From assembly GCF_003182155.1 (NCBI RefSeq), contig NZ_QGTG01000003.1:248001-312000 (forward strand): a stretch of DNA of 64,000 nucleotides, read 5' to 3'. Positions 26,283 to 34,608 of this stretch are shown here, piece after piece. Under the pieces are notes generated by a model, which was given only the letters and a program-made list of their open reading frames with translations, was not told the origin of the DNA and searched no databases. The stretch's first letter is position 1; the number at the start of each line of letters is the position of its first letter. This stretch comes from Chitinophaga sp. S165. GTDB taxonomy: Bacteria > Bacteroidota > Bacteroidia > Chitinophagales > Chitinophagaceae. Position numbers and translations under genes: made by a program.

Positions 26283-27143
26283 TCATTTTTCCGCTACGTT
26301 CCGCTCCAACCATCTCGAGGCCAGGGCAATCCAGGCCAATGCGGCTTTATTTCCAGGCCTCAGTCCGTATCCATGTCCTCCTTTGGCATAGAGGTGCAGT
26401 TCCACGAGCACTTTAGCGTCTCTGAGTGCGCCAGCCATCACCAGGGCGCTATTGGCATAAGGATCGTCCGCGGTGGCAAACAGGAAAGTACGGGGAGTAT
26501 GTTCGTTTATCTGTAGTTCGGGTGTAATACTGTGATTGGCGCCCTGGTCAAGATAGGCAGGGTAAATCAGCAGGGCAAAATCAGGACGGGCGGAGCTGCT
26601 GTCGCTGGCGTCAACAGGAGTATAAGTACGCTTGTTGTACAGTGTGCTGGCCCTGGCACTCAGACTGCCTCCTGCAGAGAAGCCCAGTACGCCGATCTTT
26701 TCGGGGTTCAGCTGCCATGCTGCTGCCTTGCTTCGAACGATGCGGATAGCGCGCTGTACGTCCTGTAACGCGCCTTCCTGCTTCTGTGGCACGCGGTACT
26801 GCAGCACAAAGGCCGTATATCCCTGTTCATTGAGCCAGCGGGCTATTTCATAACCTTCGAGGTTAATGGCAAGGATCTGGTAGCCGCCGCCGGGGCATAC
26901 AACTACAGCCGCTCCATTCGCTTTGCCCTTTTCGGGTGTAAAGACCTGCATGAGGGGATCTGTAACATCCGTAAGGCGCACGACTCCTTTGCTGGTATCT
27001 GAAGTCGGAACAGCCGCTTTTTTAGGACCGGTCTCTCCGGGTACTGCCCCCGGCCATAAATGGATAATGTCCTTTTCCTGGGTCTGCGCGAAGGCCTGCA
27101 TAGCTATTATTGATAAAAAGAGTGCACAAAACAGATTTTTCAT
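26283..27143 (-). CDS. secreted alpha/beta hydrolase, probable carbohydrate esterase
   Basis: A 286-residue exported hydrolase; signal peptide ends near QAFAQ (about residue 19 from ATG 27143). The oxyanion region VVVCPGGGYQ, nucleophile Ser in LGFSAGGSLS, an Asp in FATADDPY and His in KGGHGYG form the triad. The layout matches bifunctional polysaccharide esterases and acetylesterases (BD-FAE-like) common in Bacteroidota. It would remove acetyl or feruloyl groups from plant polysaccharides in the periplasm. The track-length frame from 27167 adds eight residues ahead of the signal peptide. Substrate unproven. Confidence 0.82.
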   Translation of the reverse strand: MKNLFCALFLSIIAMQAFAQTQEKDIIHLWPGAVPGETGPKKAAVPTSDTSKGVVRLTDVTDPLMQVFTPEKGKANGAAVVVCPGGGYQILAINLEGYEIARWLNEQGYTAFVLQYRVPQKQEGALQDVQRAIRIVRSKAAAWQLNPEKIGVLGFSAGGSLSARASTLYNKRTYTPVDASDSSSARPDFALLIYPAYLDQGANHSITPELQINEHTPRTFLFATADDPYANSALVMAGALRDAKVLVELHLYAKGGHGYGLRPGNKAALAWIALASRWLERNVAEK

Positions 27144-27312
27144 ATCATGGGTCATTTGGGAAAACAAAATAGTAAAAGAATAAGTATTTCGGAATAAAGA
27201 CGAGGAGCAATAAAGGTTAAATTTTTAAGTGAGCTGTAACCAAATGTATATGTTGTGCGTTAATGTTACAGTTCTCTTTTCATAACAGGAGAGAGGCTTA
27301 AATTAAATTTTC

Positions 27313-27699
27313 ATGAGAAAACCACTAACCTTCATTGCCCTGGCGGTATTCGCTATGGTTGGATGTAGCAAGAAGAATGCACCTGCGCAGGATTGCGTAA
27401 AGTATGAGAAAGTCAATGTATCCAGGATCGACAAAGCATCATCCGGTACAGATGGCGCCACCACTGTTTATTTTAATGTAAATAATGGCTGCGGACAGTT
27501 TCATAAGTTTAATGAAAAGAAAAGCGGTAATACACGTACCATCACTGTAGAGGCAGTATATAAAGGATGTATGTGTACGATGGATATTCCTGAAAGGAAA
27601 GCGGCTTACAACTTCACAGAAAAAACACCCGGTACTTATTACCTGAAATTTGTCTCCGGAGAAAATGATTATCAGATAGATACTGTTATTGTTAAATAA
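27313..27699 (+). CDS. small lipoprotein of unknown function
   Basis: A 128-residue lipoprotein with lipobox Cys18 (AVFAMVGC). The mature part holds four further cysteines, including the C-M-C motif in YKGCMCTMDIP, and several beta strands (TTVYFNVNNGCGQ, TRTITVEAVYKGC, GTYYLKFVSGEN). It has an immunoglobulin-like look but no recognised family. It ends with its own strong terminator. Confidence 0.65.
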   Translation: MRKPLTFIALAVFAMVGCSKKNAPAQDCVKYEKVNVSRIDKASSGTDGATTVYFNVNNGCGQFHKFNEKKSGNTRTITVEAVYKGCMCTMDIPERKAAYNFTEKTPGTYYLKFVSGENDYQIDTVIVK

Positions 27700-27704
27700 A
27701 GCGA

Positions 27705-27737
27705 AAGGCGTCTCTTCAACGGGACGCCTTCTTTTTG
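27705..27737 (+). terminator. intrinsic terminator after the 27313 lipoprotein gene
   Basis: An 8-bp perfect stem AAGGCGTC/GACGCCTT with a 10-base loop, followed by CTTTTTG. It begins 6 bp after the stop codon. Confidence 0.85.
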
Positions 27738-27967
27738 TATGATTATTTCAATATGTTTTTTTGCCCCCTTTATTAAATAACGGATTATATTCCTAATTTA
27801 GAGCTCGCCATATCGGAAACCGTGTTTGAGAACAGTGAAACCCGCTATACCTGCAATCAGTCAGTTGTTTATGTAAGTAGTACTGGAATTAGCTATTTCA
27901 GATAGAGAGTGCTTTTTTTATTTCATAACCCGAATCATTTAACCATTACAAATCTCAATCCTTCAGA

Positions 27968-30900
27968 ATGTTAAGACATTTAAACCAACGACGTCTGGGC
28001 GTAATACTTATTACTGCCATTATTTTTTTATTGCCGGCTGCCAGCTTTGCACAGACCAGGGTATCCTGCCTGGGCGCCAGTGTTGCGGCGGGGTATGGTG
28101 TAGCGCCTTCAGAGGCATATCCGAGCCAGTTAGGGCTTATTCTTGGGAGTGGCTTTAACGTGAGCAACTTTGGAGAGAGCGGCTCCACTTTGATTGAAAG
28201 AGCAGATTTTCCCTATGTAGAACGGCCGAATTATCCGCGTGCCCTGGCTTCCAGTCCGAACATAGTGACCATTGAACTGGGTTCAAATGACAGTAAACCT
28301 TATAACTGGGCCTTTAAGGCGGACTTCATTGCGGACTACAGCAAACTGATTGACACTTTCCGTTCATTGCCTTCGCATCCGGTTATCTATATCTGCTTGC
28401 CGGTGCCTGCGTACTCCAGCAATTTCGACTTAAGTAACGAGATCATTTCGAATGAAATGATCCCACTGATAAGGATCATCGCTGCACAGAAGAATGTGCG
28501 CCTGATCGACCTCAATACACCGTTACAGAATCATCCTGACTGGTATCAGAGTGATGGCATCCATCCTAATGCCACAGGCGCCCGTCGTATTGCAGAAGTA
28601 ATAGCCACTGAGCTGGCGGCACCAGCTAATCTGACAGCGGCTGTTATTTCAAAAAATCAGATCAATCTGAACTGGACCGACAGGACCAATGAAACAAATT
28701 TTAAGATCCAGCGTAGTACTGATAGCCTTACCTGGACTGATCTTGCTACTGTACCTGCCAATACGACCAGCTACCAGAACACAGGACTGACCGCTACTAC
28801 CCGTTACTATTACCGGGTGTCTGCAACGATCTCTATCGGTAGCTCCAGCTTTTCTAATGTAGTATCAGCGTCAACTGCAGCAGGTGCACAGATACCTGTT
28901 ATCACCAGTGGAACAACGGCTACAACTACCGCAGGCGCTTCTTTTCAGTATAGTATCACTGCAACGAATTCCCCGCAAAGTTATAATGCTACCGGCTTGC
29001 CGGAGGGACTTAACATTAATAGCCAGACAGGTGTGATCAGTGGAAGGTCTTTGTCGTCCGGTCTTTTTAATGTCGTAATATCAGCCAGCAATGCCGATGG
29101 TACAGCTTTTAAAAATCTGCAGCTGACTATTAACATACCAGCAGCGCAATTGCCTTTTAATGGTACTCCGCTTATAATACCGGGCAAAATTGAGACGGAA
29201 GAATATGATAAGGGCGGACAGGGCGTTGCCTACAGTGATGCGGATAGCACTAATAACGGTGGACTGTTCAGACCATCCGAAGGTGTGGACCTTGAAGCCT
29301 GTTCCGAAGGCAGCTACGATCAGGGCTACACACTTGCCGGGGAATGGGCTAAATACACAGTGAATGTTACAGCTGCCGGCTCATATACATTGCAGGCAAG
29401 AGTAGCGGCTCCCGGTGTTGGCGGACTTTTCCACGTAGAACTGGATGGCGTAAATATATCAGGTGCATTTGTAGTGCCTAATACTACCGGGTATCAGACC
29501 TGGGGTACAGCAACAGTAGTTACGCCGGTATTGTCTACAGGCAAACACGTATTACGTGTGATCATCGATGCCGGTGGCTTTAATATCAATTACCTGAACT
29601 TCACTGTAAACAATCCTGTGATACAACATCCGGACACCCTCAGAGGTGTCATCGTTACTCCTCTAACCGATACAGTGAGGGCGTTGTTTAACCCGACCAG
29701 CTTTGCTGCAACAGGCTTACCTGCCGGTTTAAGCATCAATACAAGCACAGGAGTTATTTCCGGCATACCAACCCAGGCCGGCAATTTCAGTGTAAATCTT
29801 AGTGCAACAAACATCAGCGGTACCGGATCAAAAACTGTCATCTTCGCTATTCAGGGAACTACGCCGTTCAAAGGCTCACCTATCAATCTTCCTGGTAAAG
29901 TGGAAGTGGAAGACTATGATCTCGGCGGACAGAATATCGCCTATAATGACTTTGACGCTAACAATCACTCCGGTCAGTACCGGCCTACAGAAGGAGTGGA
30001 CGTAGAAGGTTGCGGTGAAGGAGGATATGATATCGGAGGTATCTCTGCCGGAGAATGGGAGAACTATACAGTTAATGTTACACAGTCGGGTACTTACACT
30101 TTACAGGCCCGCGTAGCGTCACCAAATTCGCAGAAAAGCTTCCACGTAGAACTGAATGGTAAAAATATCTCTGGTCCGATCAGCGTACCCAACACAGGTA
30201 ACTGGCAGATATACCAGACAGTAGCAGTAATGACGCCTGCACTGACTACAGGTAAGCAGACATTACGTATCGTGATGGATTCTGACGGTTTTAATATGAA
30301 CTACCTGACGTTTGTAAGCAATGATAATCCTCAGGCAGGCTTCGCATTGCCAGGCCGTGTGGAAGCTGAAGACTATAGCAGCATGTTCGGCATACAACTG
30401 GAAGGTACCGGCGATATAAACGGTTCACAGAACGTTGGTTTTATCGATGCGAATGACTGGATGGATTACAAAGTAACTGTGCAGACAGCAGGCGCCTATA
30501 AGTTCAACTTCAGGGTAGCCAGCCCCGGCGGTGGACAGCTTCAGCTTCGTACGGGCAGCGCCACACTTGCTACTGTAAATATTCCTTCAACCGGTGGTTG
30601 GCAAACATGGCAAACATTATCTGCTAATGTAAACCTGCCGGCAGGTAACCAGACTTTACGCATTTTTGCCAGCGCTGGTGGCTGGAATATCAACTGGTTT
30701 GAAGCAACACAGGATTCAAGCAGCCGTCCTGCGGCGCTTGCGTTTACGTCTCTTGATAATATGGGCTTCGATAAAGAAAGCGATGTGGCTGTTAATGTTT
30801 ATCCAAATCCTACGGAAGGCGTTTTAACGGTTGATCTGCCTGAATTAAAGACGAAAGGGAAGGGGACGTATATTGTTTATAATAAGGTTACGGGATTGCA

Positions 30901-31018
30901 GTTTACAGTGCCTTCTTATAACAATGTACTGGATGTGAGCAGACTACCTTCAGGTGTGTATGTTGTTGGTTTTAATGTGCATCAGAAACGTGTGCAGAAG
31001 ACGTTTGTGAAGTTGTAG
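27968..31018 (+). CDS. large secreted SGNH hydrolase with FN3, Ig-like and three CBM6-type domains, T9SS sorted
   Basis: A 1016-residue exported multidomain enzyme. The signal peptide ends at about residue 29 (ASFAQ). The SGNH domain (30-210) shows Ser38 in CLGASVAAG, the Gly block NFGESGST, Asn107 in ELGSND, and Asp196/His199 in DGIHP. A fibronectin type III domain (about 217-303), two putative-Ig segments (TGLPEGLNINSQTGVISG; TGLPAGLSINTSTGVISGIP) and three CBM6-like modules (about 395-540, 630-780, 790-915) follow. It ends in a T9SS C-terminal sorting domain (VNVYPNPTEGVLTVDL; LPSGVYVVGF). Likely a cell-surface or released polysaccharide esterase. The first two CBM-like units are near-duplicates. 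Monocistronic, ended by a bidirectional terminator. Confidence 0.88.
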   Translation: MLRHLNQRRLGVILITAIIFLLPAASFAQTRVSCLGASVAAGYGVAPSEAYPSQLGLILGSGFNVSNFGESGSTLIERADFPYVERPNYPRALASSPNIVTIELGSNDSKPYNWAFKADFIADYSKLIDTFRSLPSHPVIYICLPVPAYSSNFDLSNEIISNEMIPLIRIIAAQKNVRLIDLNTPLQNHPDWYQSDGIHPNATGARRIAEVIATELAAPANLTAAVISKNQINLNWTDRTNETNFKIQRSTDSLTWTDLATVPANTTSYQNTGLTATTRYYYRVSATISIGSSSFSNVVSASTAAGAQIPVITSGTTATTTAGASFQYSITATNSPQSYNATGLPEGLNINSQTGVISGRSLSSGLFNVVISASNADGTAFKNLQLTINIPAAQLPFNGTPLIIPGKIETEEYDKGGQGVAYSDADSTNNGGLFRPSEGVDLEACSEGSYDQGYTLAGEWAKYTVNVTAAGSYTLQARVAAPGVGGLFHVELDGVNISGAFVVPNTTGYQTWGTATVVTPVLSTGKHVLRVIIDAGGFNINYLNFTVNNPVIQHPDTLRGVIVTPLTDTVRALFNPTSFAATGLPAGLSINTSTGVISGIPTQAGNFSVNLSATNISGTGSKTVIFAIQGTTPFKGSPINLPGKVEVEDYDLGGQNIAYNDFDANNHSGQYRPTEGVDVEGCGEGGYDIGGISAGEWENYTVNVTQSGTYTLQARVASPNSQKSFHVELNGKNISGPISVPNTGNWQIYQTVAVMTPALTTGKQTLRIVMDSDGFNMNYLTFVSNDNPQAGFALPGRVEAEDYSSMFGIQLEGTGDINGSQNVGFIDANDWMDYKVTVQTAGAYKFNFRVASPGGGQLQLRTGSATLATVNIPSTGGWQTWQTLSANVNLPAGNQTLRIFASAGGWNINWFEATQDSSSRPAALAFTSLDNMGFDKESDVAVNVYPNPTEGVLTVDLPELKTKGKGTYIVYNKVTGLQFTVPSYNNVLDVSRLPSGVYVVGFNVHQKRVQKTFVKL

Positions 31019-31041
31019 GGATTTAGGATTTAATATTTTAT

Positions 31042-31081
31042 AAAAAAGGGATGCCGTGTTTTAATGTGGCATCCCTTTTTT
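31042..31081. terminator. bidirectional intrinsic terminator
   Basis: A 14-bp perfect stem AAAAAAGGGATGCC/GGCATCCCTTTTTT around a 12-base loop, with A/T tracts on both sides. It closes the SGNH gene on plus and the DUF6934 operon on minus. Confidence 0.9.
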
Positions 31082-31105
31082 ATAATAGCTTTAAACGTGA
31101 TAATT

Positions 31106-31297
31106 CTAGTACCTGGCGGTATTTCTGAGCCGTTGTAATAATTCTTCAGGAACAGGATATTTAGGCAACGTTGCAACTGCATCTTCATGCTTTTGTCTTA
31201 CGAATAGTTCTTCAAGAGTCATGCCCGGTTCACGTGGGACAATAATATCAGCTTTTCTTAATGATTTTCGAGTTCTTTTTGAGGCTACATTTTCCAT
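31106..31297 (-). CDS. small protein, paralogue B of a tandem pair
   Basis: A 63-residue soluble protein, basic at the N-terminus (SKRTRKSLRK). It aligns with the neighbouring 76-residue gene product along its length: ME-V-SK, TRKS, GMTLEE, E-A-ATL-KYPVPEELLQR. The two genes also share the bases around their start codons (CATTCATGGAAA). No family is recognised, nor a membrane or catalytic motif. It is last in a three-gene minus-strand operon (DUF6934, paralogue A, paralogue B), 6 bp after paralogue A, and stops 25 bp before a terminator. Confidence 0.65.
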   Translation of the reverse strand: MENVASKRTRKSLRKADIIVPREPGMTLEELFVRQKHEDAVATLPKYPVPEELLQRLRNTARY

Positions 31298-31303
31298 GAA
31301 TGT

Positions 31304-31534
31304 TTATTTTGAAGATTTATTGGAAACTTTTTTCATGTTTTTTCTGTGTAGGAATTCTTCTGGGATAGGACATCGTGCTAAAGTTGCTTTTGCCTCTTCA
31401 TACTTTTTCTTTGTAAATGGATCTTGTAATGCTTCTTTGAGCGTCATACGGCGTACCGGGCGATCCAATGAGCAATTGTGTTTAACAGACTTTCGAGTTT
31501 TTGTCTCTTGTTTTTTTGAGATTACTGTTTCCAT
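31304..31534 (-). CDS. small protein, paralogue A of a tandem pair
   Basis: A 76-residue soluble, strongly basic protein. The core RRMTLKEALQDP then EEAKATLARCPIPEEFLHRK parallels paralogue B. The pattern (basic head, MTLxE, AxATL, P-I/V-PEE-L) is shared, while a KKYEE spacer and a Lys/Ser-rich tail are specific to this copy. It starts 18 bp after the DUF6934 stop. The small size, basic charge and tight coupling to DUF6934 suit a partner or antitoxin-like protein, but this is only inference. Confidence 0.65.
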   Translation of the reverse strand: METVISKKQETKTRKSVKHNCSLDRPVRRMTLKEALQDPFTKKKYEEAKATLARCPIPEEFLHRKNMKKVSNKSSK

Positions 31535-31552
31535 GAATGATGAGTTTAAAAA

Positions 31553-32011
31553 TTATTGTTTTGAATGATTTCTTGTACCGAGAAAAGCACTATAAGAACG
31601 GTTTTGCGTGAACCCTTGCCATTTGTCATTTTGAAGTCCCAGGATGGTAAATTGCGTAGTAATGTCACTCCAGTATTTGGTGATACAGATTCTATATAGC
31701 CTTGTTCTTGACGGAGTACTACCTGTTGCATATATAGATGAATAAGGATGATCCAAAGTAAAAACGTCTACGACTGCTGCTACTGTTGCTAGTATCATCT
31801 CATGGTCGTTGTTTCTGGAATTAACAGTATCAGATATTTTGTTTGTATCCTTATCCTTTTCCCCAAATGAAAGATTATAGCAATTATGATCGATAAGCAC
31901 AAAGCGTATAGTCTTTCTAATAACCCCTTTTGGACCAATGCTCGTAAATTCATATTCAGTTACCTTTTTTGTTTTTGAGGTCATTGTAAATAAATAATGA
32001 TCTAAATGCAT
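31553..32011 (-). CDS. DUF6934 family protein
   Basis: A 152-residue soluble protein. The hallmark segments YEFTSIGPKGVIRKTIRF, YNLSFGEKD, ILATVAAVVDVFTLDHP and IYATGSTPSRTRLYRICI fit my recollection of the Bacteroidota family DUF6934, whose function is unknown. The invariant GSTPSRTRLYR stretch looks like a nucleotide- or nucleic-acid-binding loop, but no mechanism is known. I place the start at ATG 32011; the frame stays open to 32062, but that would start right at a terminator hairpin. It heads an operon with two paralogous mini-genes and must have its own promoter in the 54 bp after that hairpin. Confidence 0.65.
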   Translation of the reverse strand: MHLDHYLFTMTSKTKKVTEYEFTSIGPKGVIRKTIRFVLIDHNCYNLSFGEKDKDTNKISDTVNSRNNDHEMILATVAAVVDVFTLDHPYSSIYATGSTPSRTRLYRICITKYWSDITTQFTILGLQNDKWQGFTQNRSYSAFLGTRNHSKQ

Positions 32012-32065
32012 TTCACAGGTTTTAACATTGACAATGGTTTGTTCATTCTGAACATATGACAATAA

Positions 32066-32112
32066 AAAACGCGCAGCCCCTGACTAGTTACTAATCAGGG
32101 GCTGCGCGTTTT
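32066..32112. terminator. very strong bidirectional terminator hairpin
   Basis: An 18-bp perfect stem (arms 32066-32083 and 32095-32112; GCGCAGCCCCTGA core) around an 11-base loop, A/T tracts on both sides. It insulates the DUF6934 operon from the upstream sus operon. Confidence 0.9.
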
Positions 32113-32178
32113 CTATATCACTAAGTTACACCTTTTCCTATGTCCTCAAAATTTTCTTCAAACTTTTTTTAAAAAAAG

Positions 32179-32207
32179 AAGGGATGAAGTGCGAAACCTC
32201 ATCCCTT
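32179..32207 (-). terminator. terminator of the GH31-susCD-lipoprotein operon
   Basis: A 9-bp stem AAGGGATGA/TCATCCCTT with an 11-base loop, followed on the minus strand by CTTTTTTT. It lies 27 bp after the stop of the surface lipoprotein gene. Confidence 0.85.
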
Positions 32208-32233
32208 TTTTCTTCCATCTTAAATCCCGAAAA

Positions 32234-32998
32234 CTAATAATTATATCCCTTCCGCTTGTACATCCAGATGTTTCTCCAGCCATCACCCTGCTGTGCCAGT
32301 GTGAGTTCGTCGGCAGTAAGTTTTACTATCACGTAAGTAACTTTACCACCGAGGCTGATATCACTACCTGTTATCTTCAATGTCTTATTTAAAGTATCGA
32401 GTTCAAATAGTGCTTTCTTCGCAACACCTGCATGTGTGAAGGTATAATTCTTAGAGCCGTTTAGATCAAAGGTCATTTCATCCGCTGCGACGCCCTGTTC
32501 AGTGAGATAAGCTATGCCGTTCTGCCACCACTCAGGTGCTGTTGCTCCGCCGGAACCATTTCCATAACAGATGCCTCCGGGAATGTCTGATGCCCATACC
32601 CATGTTTTGCCTTCCATTGCATTGGCCAGCAGGTTCCACATAGGACTGGCAAAATATTCAGGATCATTTTCTGAAACAGATATATTCGTAGAATCAACTA
32701 ATGGTCCGCCGGGCGTATAGATAGTGTAGCGGATCGTATAGTCGCCCGCGAATGGCAGGTTGATGGTGTCCTGTTTCTTTTTAGAGAAACCACCGGTATA
32801 TTCCCAGTATGGGATATAACTACCAGCGGTGAGACTGTTCAACATTACTATATTGTCATGTCCCTGTTCCTGTGTAACGGAAAATTTCACGTCACTTTTC
32901 GGAATGGACGGTCCGGCCAGGCTTTCTTCGTCTTCCTTTGTACAGGATACCAGCATGGCCGACAGTGCAAACAGGGATAAGGTGATAAACTTTTTCAT
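32234..32998 (-). CDS. SusCD-associated surface lipoprotein (putative glycan-binding protein)
   Basis: A 254-residue lipoprotein with lipobox Cys19 (SAMLVSC). The mature protein begins with a PKD/Ig-like module (about 40-120, INLPFAGDYTIRYTIYTPGG). A C-terminal domain rich in Trp and Gly (KTWVWASDIPGGICYGNGSG; APEWWQNGIAYL) is typical of Bacteroidota lipoproteins encoded directly behind susD. Such proteins bind glycan at the surface. The frame extends upstream to 33025, overlapping the susD stop, but ATG 32998 gives the proper signal peptide. No enzymatic motif. Confidence 0.72.
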   Translation of the reverse strand: MKKFITLSLFALSAMLVSCTKEDEESLAGPSIPKSDVKFSVTQEQGHDNIVMLNSLTAGSYIPYWEYTGGFSKKKQDTINLPFAGDYTIRYTIYTPGGPLVDSTNISVSENDPEYFASPMWNLLANAMEGKTWVWASDIPGGICYGNGSGGATAPEWWQNGIAYLTEQGVAADEMTFDLNGSKNYTFTHAGVAKKALFELDTLNKTLKITGSDISLGGKVTYVIVKLTADELTLAQQGDGWRNIWMYKRKGYNY

Positions 32999-33024
32999 AA
33001 TGCAGTTTTTTGAATGAATCGACA

Positions 33025-34590
33025 TTAGTTAGCCCAGCCGGGATTTTGTTTGTAAGTACCGCTTGATAAATTGATCTCCTGTTCAGGGATCTTGAACAGT
33101 CCCATTGTTTCAGTACGGAAACCTACATCGAACTGGTTGTCACTAACGTCATTGTCTATAGCTGTTTTGGCAACGTTTAAACCCTGGCGTAACAGATCCC
33201 AGTAGCGTAATCCTTCCAGTGCAAATTCCAGGCGGCGTTCTTCCATGATCAACTTTTTACCATTGGCGTCTGCAGTCAGTGTTTTACGGCTGGTGGTGTT
33301 CAGGAATGCCCTGTCACGCACCTGGTTGTAATAGTTCTGGGCTTTGGAAAGATCGCCGTCAAGGTTCAGTTCTGCAGCCATCAGTAATACATCGGAATAG
33401 CGGATGATCACATCATCAAAATAGTTGTCGATCTGGAAATTGCCTCCCTTGCTATCTGCATTGCCATCGTTCAACGGCATGTATTTTTTCCAGAAGTAAC
33501 CGGTATACTGCGACTGGTCGCCAATAGCATAGCCGGTAAGATTTTCATCTTCGATAGAAATGATGCTGGCATTTCTGCGCGTGTCAGCGCCATCGTAGGC
33601 ATTCCATAGTTTGCTGGTTACAGTACCGGCACCCCAACCTTTGTAATAAGGATTAAGTACCTGACTGCGGATACCTATATCCACCTGCATGCGGTTGCCA
33701 TTATGCTGGTCCCAGTTGCCCAGGCCTTTGTAGGTAAACTTGATAGACCAGATCGTTTCTTTATTGTCTTCACCTGCAAAGGAACGGCCTGAAGCCTGCC
33801 ATAAGCGGGGGAAGCTATCTACCAGCCCATAACCGCTTGCGTTAATGATATTATCAAGATAGCCTAGTACCTGCGTTTTGTTAACAACACCTGCCAGGTC
33901 CGGCTGACTGTAATAGCCGGTATAATACAGGTATACACGTCCCAATAGGGCTTGTGCCGCCCATTTGGTAGCCCGGCCATAGTTGTTTGGTGATATGCCC
34001 TGGTAAGCAGTAGCAGGCAGATTATTGGCTGCGTATTGCAGGTCTTCCGCTATCTGTTTATACACCTCTGCAGGAGTGGCCTGTGGCATATTGTATTCAG
34101 ACACTGTCAGCGGTTTGGTAGCCAGTGGAATATTACCGAATACACGGACCAGGTCAAAATAGAAGTATGCTCTCAGGTAACGGGCTTCTGCGACATAAGT
34201 GGCTTTAAGTGTGCTATCGGCACCCCAGTTAACACCGTCAATCTTAGACAGCAACACATTGGCCCTGTAGATGCCGGTATAATATTTCTGCCAGATGCCC
34301 AGGTTCATATTAGACGCCTCCTGGAAGCGGTCCCATTGTTTCCATACCAGGTCAGAGGTACCGCCACCTCCGAAGCAGTTATCACTGGCCAGTTCGGATA
34401 CAAGATGGATGTTATCATAATCACCGATATTCAGTTGATTATATACCGCTACCAGTGCCTGTAAGGCCTGTGTGGGCGTCTGATAGAAGGAGGTTTCCGT
34501 CTGTTCGTCGACAGGGGAAAGCTCCAGAAAATCCTTGCTGCAGGCAGCAAAGAGTGCGATTGCTATGATGGATGCGAAGATCTTTTTCAT
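33025..34590 (-). CDS. SusD/RagB family outer-membrane lipoprotein
   Basis: A 521-residue glycan-binding lipoprotein: lipobox Cys17 (IAIALFAACS), FLELSPVDEQTETSFYQTP after it, TPR-like region (EARYLRAYFYFDLVRVFGNI; RATKWAAQALLGRVYLYYTG) and C-terminal signature MEERRLEFALEGLRYWDLLR. It pairs with the SusC encoded 18 bp upstream in an operon headed by a GH31 enzyme. Confidence 0.95.
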   Translation of the reverse strand: MKKIFASIIAIALFAACSKDFLELSPVDEQTETSFYQTPTQALQALVAVYNQLNIGDYDNIHLVSELASDNCFGGGGTSDLVWKQWDRFQEASNMNLGIWQKYYTGIYRANVLLSKIDGVNWGADSTLKATYVAEARYLRAYFYFDLVRVFGNIPLATKPLTVSEYNMPQATPAEVYKQIAEDLQYAANNLPATAYQGISPNNYGRATKWAAQALLGRVYLYYTGYYSQPDLAGVVNKTQVLGYLDNIINASGYGLVDSFPRLWQASGRSFAGEDNKETIWSIKFTYKGLGNWDQHNGNRMQVDIGIRSQVLNPYYKGWGAGTVTSKLWNAYDGADTRRNASIISIEDENLTGYAIGDQSQYTGYFWKKYMPLNDGNADSKGGNFQIDNYFDDVIIRYSDVLLMAAELNLDGDLSKAQNYYNQVRDRAFLNTTSRKTLTADANGKKLIMEERRLEFALEGLRYWDLLRQGLNVAKTAIDNDVSDNQFDVGFRTETMGLFKIPEQEINLSSGTYKQNPGWAN

Positions 34591-34608
34591 GTGGAATGAT
34601 TTACCGGA

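Noticed and set aside
27234..27271. CTGTAAC/GTTACAG inverted repeat upstream of the 27313 lipoprotein gene
   Set aside because: Only 7-bp arms with a 24-bp gap in AT-rich sequence; too weak to call as a site.
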